From Gammaproteobacteria bacterium RIFCSPHIGHO2_12_FULL_38_11 (lineage in GTDB: Bacteria > Pseudomonadota > Gammaproteobacteria > Coxiellales > Coxiellaceae): a stretch of DNA of 9,313 nt. Both the position numbers and the translations under genes were made by a program. Location: the NCBI GenBank assembly GCA_001801515.1, contig MGXX01000015.1, positions 1 to 9,313 on the forward strand, in the 5' to 3' direction. Below the pieces are notes generated by a model. The model was not told the origin of the DNA and ran no database searches. It saw only the letters and a list, made by a program, of their open reading frames with translations. How positions within the stretch are numbered: position 1 is the stretch's first letter; each line of letters opens with the position of its first letter. This document shows positions 6,062-9,313 of the stretch, piece by piece.

Positions 6062-7153
6062 TTAGACATTAAACCGAAACAAAATAAGATCCCCATCTTT
6101 GACAATATAATCACGGCCTTCTTGGCGCCATTTACCCGCCTCTTTAGCACCGGCTTCGCCATTATATTTAACGTAATCCTCATAGGCCATAACTTCAGCT
6201 TTAATAAAGCCACGTTCAAAATCGGTATGAATCACACCCGCTGCTTGCGGACCTGTAAATCCTTTTTCAATAGTCCATGCTCTTGCTTCTTTTGGGCCAA
6301 CCGTAAAATACGTTTGCAAGCCCAATAATTCATATCCTGCGCGAATTAATTTATTCAAACCAGGTTCTTCGATACCTGCACTTTCCATAAATTCTTTTTT
6401 TTCTGCTTCGGATAAATCAATTAATTCAGACTCAAATTGCGCACACAATAAAACAATTTGCGCATGCTCCGCATCTGATAATTTTTTCACAAGATCAGAA
6501 TATTTATTGCCTTGTAATCCTGCTTCATCGACATTCGCAACATATAACACAGGTTTTGCAGTGAGTAATTGAAACCCTGCTAAATATTTTTTTTCCTCGA
6601 TTGTTAATGTTAACGCCCTGACTGGTTTGCCTTCGTTTAATTGTTTTTTCACACGCTGTAATAATGCATCCGTTTCTAAAGCAACTTTATCGCCTCGCTT
6701 TACATCTTTTTGATTTTTTTGTAATGCTTTTTCAACCGCATCTAAATCAGCTAATGCTAATTCTAAATTAATGACTTCAATATCAGATAATGGATCAATT
6801 TTTCCGGCAACATGGATAACATCATCATTATCAAAACAACGAACAACGTGCACAATCGCTTGTGTTTCACGGATATTCGCTAAGAATTTATTGCCCAGCC
6901 CTTCGCCTTTGGAAGCACCCGCAACCAAGCCTGCAATATCCAGAAATTTTACTGATGTGGGCACAATTTGCTGTGATTTTCCAATGGCAGCAATTTTATC
7001 CAAACGCGCATCAGGAACAGGCACAATACCGACATTCGGTTCAATTGTGCAAAATGGGAAATTAGCCGCAGCAATACCTGCTTTGGTTAATGCATTAAAT
7101 AAGGTTGATTTGCCGACGTTTGGAAGACCGACGATGCCACACTGAAAACCCAT
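6062..7153 (-). CDS. ychF: Redox-regulated/ribosome-binding ATPase YchF
   Basis: This is a 363-residue Obg-family protein of the usual full length. It binds ribosomes and hydrolyses ATP rather than GTP. G1 is GLPNVGKST (9-17), the G3 region DIAGL (72-76) runs into the characteristic [11 protein letters not shown], and G4 is NVDE (207-210) in place of NKxD, the change that gives adenine specificity. A coiled-coil insertion occupies roughly 130-190 ([15 protein letters not shown]). The C-terminal TGS domain (about 278-362) ends in [10 protein letters not shown]. The ATG at 7153 has GGGAG upstream and lies 11 bp after the pth stop, so the two are almost certainly cotranscribed, as in many gammaproteobacteria. 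Nothing is unusual in the protein. Confidence 0.98.
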   Translation of the reverse strand: MGFQCGIVGLPNVGKSTLFNALTKAGIAAANFPFCTIEPNVGIVPVPDARLDKIAAIGKSQQIVPTSVKFLDIAGLVAGASKGEGLGNKFLANIRETQAIVHVVRCFDNDDVIHVAGKIDPLSDIEVINLELALADLDAVEKALQKNQKDVKRGDKVALETDALLQRVKKQLNEGKPVRALTLTIEEKKYLAGFQLLTAKPVLYVANVDEAGLQGNKYSDLVKKLSDAEHAQIVLLCAQFESELIDLSEAEKKEFMESAGIEEPGLNKLIRAGYELLGLQTYFTVGPKEARAWTIEKGFTGPQAAGVIHTDFERGFIKAEVMAYEDYVKYNGEAGAKEAGKWRQEGRDYIVKDGDLILFRFNV

Positions 7154-7164
7154 AAATTTCTCCC

Positions 7165-7740
7165 TTAATCCGAATGCAGCTGATGAAACGCCTTTTGAAT
7201 CTCACCGGACAATAATTCAGGAATAACCCGGGTTGAATCTTCAATCGCCATAATAATTTTTTGATGATCATCTTTACTCGGCACATTTAAAACATAATCA
7301 ACCACATCATCTCGATTACCAGGATGACCAATACCTAAACGCAAACGATAAAAATCTGCCGAAGCACATTTTTGGATAATGTCGCGCAACCCATTATGAC
7401 CACCATGGCCACCGCCTTTTTTTAACCGCGCAATGCCTGCATCAAAATCTAGCTCATCGTGAGCAACTAAAACATTTTCAATAGGGATTTTATAAAAATT
7501 TAATAATGCAGAAACGCTTAAACCACTTTCGTTCATATACGTTGTCGGTTTAAATAAAAAACATTTTTGATGGTTGAATAAGAATTCGCTGAGCATACCG
7601 CGTAATTTTTTTTCCAGTCGAAGCGGCGCATTTTCCTTTTCTGCAAGAAAATCAACAAACCAGGCGCCAACATTATGCCGCGTTTTGGCATAATCTGAGC
7701 CTGGGTTGCCGAGACCGATGATACATTGGATTTGAGTCAT
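7165..7740 (-). CDS. pth: Peptidyl-tRNA hydrolase
   Basis: This 191-residue enzyme cleaves the ester bond of peptidyl-tRNAs that drop off the ribosome and recycles the tRNA. All catalytic and substrate-binding positions are present: N12 in GLGNPG, H22 in TRHNVG, N70 in YMNESG, D95 in AHDELD and N116 in GGHNGL. Length is standard. The ATG at 7740 is preceded by GGAAG six bases upstream, and this ribosome binding site lies inside a copy of a 34-bp repeat (7743-7776). Transcription most likely reads through from rplY, and ychF follows after 11 bp. Confidence 0.98.
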   Translation of the reverse strand: MTQIQCIIGLGNPGSDYAKTRHNVGAWFVDFLAEKENAPLRLEKKLRGMLSEFLFNHQKCFLFKPTTYMNESGLSVSALLNFYKIPIENVLVAHDELDFDAGIARLKKGGGHGGHNGLRDIIQKCASADFYRLRLGIGHPGNRDDVVDYVLNVPSKDDHQKIIMAIEDSTRVIPELLSGEIQKAFHQLHSD

Positions 7741-7742
7741 AA

Positions 7743-7776
7743 GTAGCTTCCACTCGCTGACGCTCGAGGCTCTGAG
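7743..7776. repeat. 34-bp repeat, copy next to pth
   Basis: It starts GTAGCTTCCACTCGCTGACG and ends TCTGAG, matching 7810-7843 at 32 of 34 positions. On the minus strand its end provides GGAAG followed by CTAC, which together with two further bases leads directly to the pth start codon. The core CTCGCTGACGCTCG resembles the short palindromic intergenic repeats seen in many bacterial genomes. Confidence 0.85.
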
Positions 7777-7788
7777 GCAAGAGCGTCA
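7758..7788. other. Hairpin formed by the repeat and its inverse
   Basis: TGACGCTC (7758-7765) pairs perfectly with GAGCGTCA (7781-7788) around a 15-nt loop. In the rplY-pth transcript this would put part of the repeat into a stem just upstream of the pth ribosome binding site. It has no T-run and so is not a typical terminator. Confidence 0.45.
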
Positions 7789-7809
7789 TGAAATTCAGCT
7801 GTGTGCTTC

Positions 7810-7843
7810 GTAGCTTCCACTCGCTGACGCTCGGGGTTCTGAG
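7810..7843. repeat. 34-bp repeat, copy next to rplY
   Basis: This second copy, in the same orientation and offset by 67 bp, ends one base short of the rplY stop codon (TAG at 7845-7847). The rplY-pth gap (7741-7844) therefore consists largely of the two copies plus a 33-bp linker. Confidence 0.85.
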
Positions 7844-7844
7844 C

Positions 7845-8549
7845 CTATTTGGACTTTTCTTTCGCTTTGTCCTTAGCAGCCTTCGCATCTTCAGCAGCAG
7901 TTTCTTCAGGTGTTTTTTGTGCTGTGATGACTGTTTCAACCGCAACCGGCGCAGCAGTTTCTTCAACTTCTTCAGCGTTAGCTTCATGTATACTGACAAC
8001 TACTTGATCATGATCTTCATCCAATGCATGCGCAAATGTAGTGTGTTGCGGCAGTGTAATTTGAGAAACGTGAATCGAATCACCAATTCCTAAACCAGCA
8101 ATATCCACTTCGATAAATTCAGGCAAATGATCAGGCAAACAAGCAATATCCAAATGCGTAATCAATTTCGACAATATACCCATGTCTTTTATACCTGGCG
8201 CTTTTGATTCGCCGACAAAATGCAGCGGTACGCGCATCGTGAGTTTTTCTTTCATGTTAATACGAAAAAAATCCATATGCATAATTTTGGGTTTAACCGG
8301 GTGTCGCATTAACGCTTTCAAAACTACTTTTTCAGCTTTTCCATCGACTTTTAACGTTAAAATGTGCGAATAAACGGCTTCGTGGTCGAGTGCTTTAATC
8401 ACTTTGTTATGAGACAAGGTAATAGGCATCGGTTCTTTGCCAGCACCATACACAACCGCAGGTACTTTATCTTCTAAACGCAAACGGCGTGCTGCAGGTT
8501 TACCTGTCGTTGTGCGCGCTTGTGCTTCGAATTCAAATGAAACTGACAT
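7845..8549 (-). CDS. rplY: 50S ribosomal protein L25, long (Ctc/TL5) form
   Basis: This 234-residue protein binds 5S rRNA in the large subunit. Residues 1 to about 92 are the L25 domain (GKPAARRLR, VPAVVYGAGKEP, HMDFFRIN). Residues about 95-188 are the second beta-rich domain of the TL5/Ctc form (VPLHFVGESKAPGIKDMG, LPEFIEVDIAGLGIGDSIHV). The last 45 residues are a low-complexity tail of Ala, Glu and Lys that is probably disordered. E. coli L25 has only the first domain (about 94 residues). The ATG at 8549 has GGAG six bases upstream. It sits between prs and pth on the same strand, a conserved order, and probably belongs to the same operon. I found only an isolated -10-like TACAAT (8582-8587) upstream, with no matching -35. 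Confidence 0.97.
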   Translation of the reverse strand: MSVSFEFEAQARTTTGKPAARRLRLEDKVPAVVYGAGKEPMPITLSHNKVIKALDHEAVYSHILTLKVDGKAEKVVLKALMRHPVKPKIMHMDFFRINMKEKLTMRVPLHFVGESKAPGIKDMGILSKLITHLDIACLPDHLPEFIEVDIAGLGIGDSIHVSQITLPQHTTFAHALDEDHDQVVVSIHEANAEEVEETAAPVAVETVITAQKTPEETAAEDAKAAKDKAKEKSK

Positions 8550-8610
8550 GACGTACTCCAGTGTTAATTTTAAGAGAGGGTATTGTAACGATTTATGAGG
8601 AAATTACCAG

Positions 8611-8634
8611 TCTAAGACGCGATCTAAGACGCGA
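8611..8634. repeat. Perfect 12-bp tandem duplication between prs and rplY
   Basis: TCTAAGACGCGA occurs twice without a gap (8611-8622 and 8623-8634) in the 104-bp space between the two genes. It could be replication slippage or a double protein-binding site. The rest of that space shows no terminator hairpin and no good promoter. Confidence 0.7.
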
Positions 8635-8653
8635 TAAATCTAGGGCTCTACAA

Positions 8654-9313
8654 TCAATCCTCAAATAGAGAACTCACCGATTCATTCGTCGTGATACGCG
8701 AGATAGTTTCAGCGAGCATACCACTCAACGAAACCTGCTTGATTTTAGCACATTGTTGCGCTGCTTCAGATAAAGAAATCGTGTCGGTTACGATTAACGC
8801 ATCCAAGGCCGACTGTTCAATATTTTCAATCGCGCGACCCGATAACACAGGATGGGTACAATAAGCCGCTACTTTTTTCGCACCACACTCTTTTAATGCC
8901 GTTGCTGCATGACACAACGTTCCCGCTGTGTCGACAATATCATCCACGATCAAACAATTACGGTCTTTCACATTTCCGATCACATTCATGACCTGCGATT
9001 GATTGGGCGCAGGACGTCGTTTATCGATAATCGCCAAATCAGTATCATGCAAGCGTTTTGCAATTGCTCGCGCACGCACAACACCCCCTACATCAGGCGA
9101 AACAACCGTTAATTCTGGGTAATCAAATAAAATACCTTGTTGCTCCAAAATGGATGGGCTTGCATAAACGTTATCAACGGGAATCGAAAAAAAGCCCTGA
9201 ATTTGATCCGCATGCAAATCAACGGTAATTAATCGTGTAATGCCCACTTTCGCCATCATATCAGCAATCACTTTTGCAGAAATAGGAACACGAGATGAAC
9301 GCACACGACGATC
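8654..9313 (-). CDS. prs: Ribose-phosphate pyrophosphokinase, C-terminal two-thirds
   Basis: The enzyme transfers pyrophosphate from ATP to ribose 5-phosphate to make PRPP for nucleotide, His and Trp synthesis. The window holds 219 codons and the stop; the gene runs off the right edge, and about 95 residues of a usual 315 are missing. Visible motifs in order are [14 protein letters not shown] at the edge, [29 protein letters not shown], the [16 protein letters not shown] segment, the PRPP-binding loop [12 protein letters not shown], and the end [20 protein letters not shown]. The match to the E. coli enzyme is close throughout. A valine codon (GTG, 9302-9304) could be mistaken for a start, but the frame continues unbroken to the window end with conserved family sequence. 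It heads the prs-rplY-pth-ychF series. Confidence 0.98.
   Translation of the reverse strand, partial: DRRVRSSRVPISAKVIADMMAKVGITRLITVDLHADQIQGFFSIPVDNVYASPSILEQQGILFDYPELTVVSPDVGGVVRARAIAKRLHDTDLAIIDKRRPAPNQSQVMNVIGNVKDRNCLIVDDIVDTAGTLCHAATALKECGAKKVAAYCTHPVLSGRAIENIEQSALDALIVTDTISLSEAAQQCAKIKQVSLSGMLAETISRITTNESVSSLFED

Noticed and set aside
7743..7843. A minimal CRISPR array
   Set aside because: There are only two repeats and one 33-bp linker. The repeats abut gene ends, no cas gene is nearby, and the linker contains the inverse of the repeat core.
7673..7999. 108-residue minus-strand frame spanning the rplY tail and the two 34-bp repeats
   Set aside because: Its Lys/Leu/Arg-rich N-terminal half is the out-of-frame reading of the L25 tail, and the rest reads through repeats into pth in the wrong frame.

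Overview
The window looks like a piece of an AT-rich gammaproteobacterial chromosome. The prs, rplY, pth and ychF products match the gammaproteobacterial versions closely, and the run prs-rplY-pth-ychF is the usual order in that class. Low GC, an extended L25 and two paralogous aromatic-amino-acid-type permeases would suit a host-associated lineage such as Legionellales/Coxiellaceae. That placement is inference from gene content and recall, not a search.

Layout. Positions 1-600 form a disturbed left edge: the open-ended 3' part of an unrecognised plus-strand gene with a short very GC-rich island, overlapping tail-to-tail a 100-residue Trp/Cys-rich minus-strand ORF. Then comes elongator tRNA-Met (minus) with its own good promoter. 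The -35 hexamer of that promoter lies on top of the -35 of a divergent promoter for the first permease. Positions 785-4590 are a symmetrical block: permease 1 (plus), a beta-CASP metallo-beta-lactamase-fold RNase-like protein (minus), and permease 2 (plus). Positions 4604-5992 (minus) hold an AAA/DUF4143-type ATPase, preceded by two imperfect 33-bp tandem repeats. Positions 6062-9313 (minus) carry the housekeeping cluster, read as prs (cut by the window edge), rplY, pth and ychF.

How the genes fit together. The right third is translation and nucleotide housekeeping: PRPP synthesis, ribosomal 5S-rRNA-binding protein, recycling of peptidyl-tRNA, and a ribosome-associated ATPase. In some gammaproteobacteria (recalled for Pseudomonas) ychF is followed directly by tRNA-Met. 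Here that same tRNA lies more than 5 kb further on in the same direction, so the permease/RNase/ATPase block may be an insertion into an ancestral ychF-tRNA-Met junction. The permeases would import aromatic or related amino acids at the inner membrane.

The most interesting non-coding structure is a 34-bp repeat present twice between rplY and pth, whose second copy in the direction of transcription carries the apparent ribosome binding site of pth. The others are the overlapping divergent -35 elements, the 33-bp tandem repeat in front of the ATPase, and a 12-bp perfect tandem duplication between prs and rplY. I see no CRISPR array, no complete insertion sequence, no recognisable riboswitch and no strong intrinsic terminator. 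I found no convincing undescribed multi-gene system. The best candidates for novelty are the small ORF behind tRNA-Met and the repeat-borne ribosome binding site.
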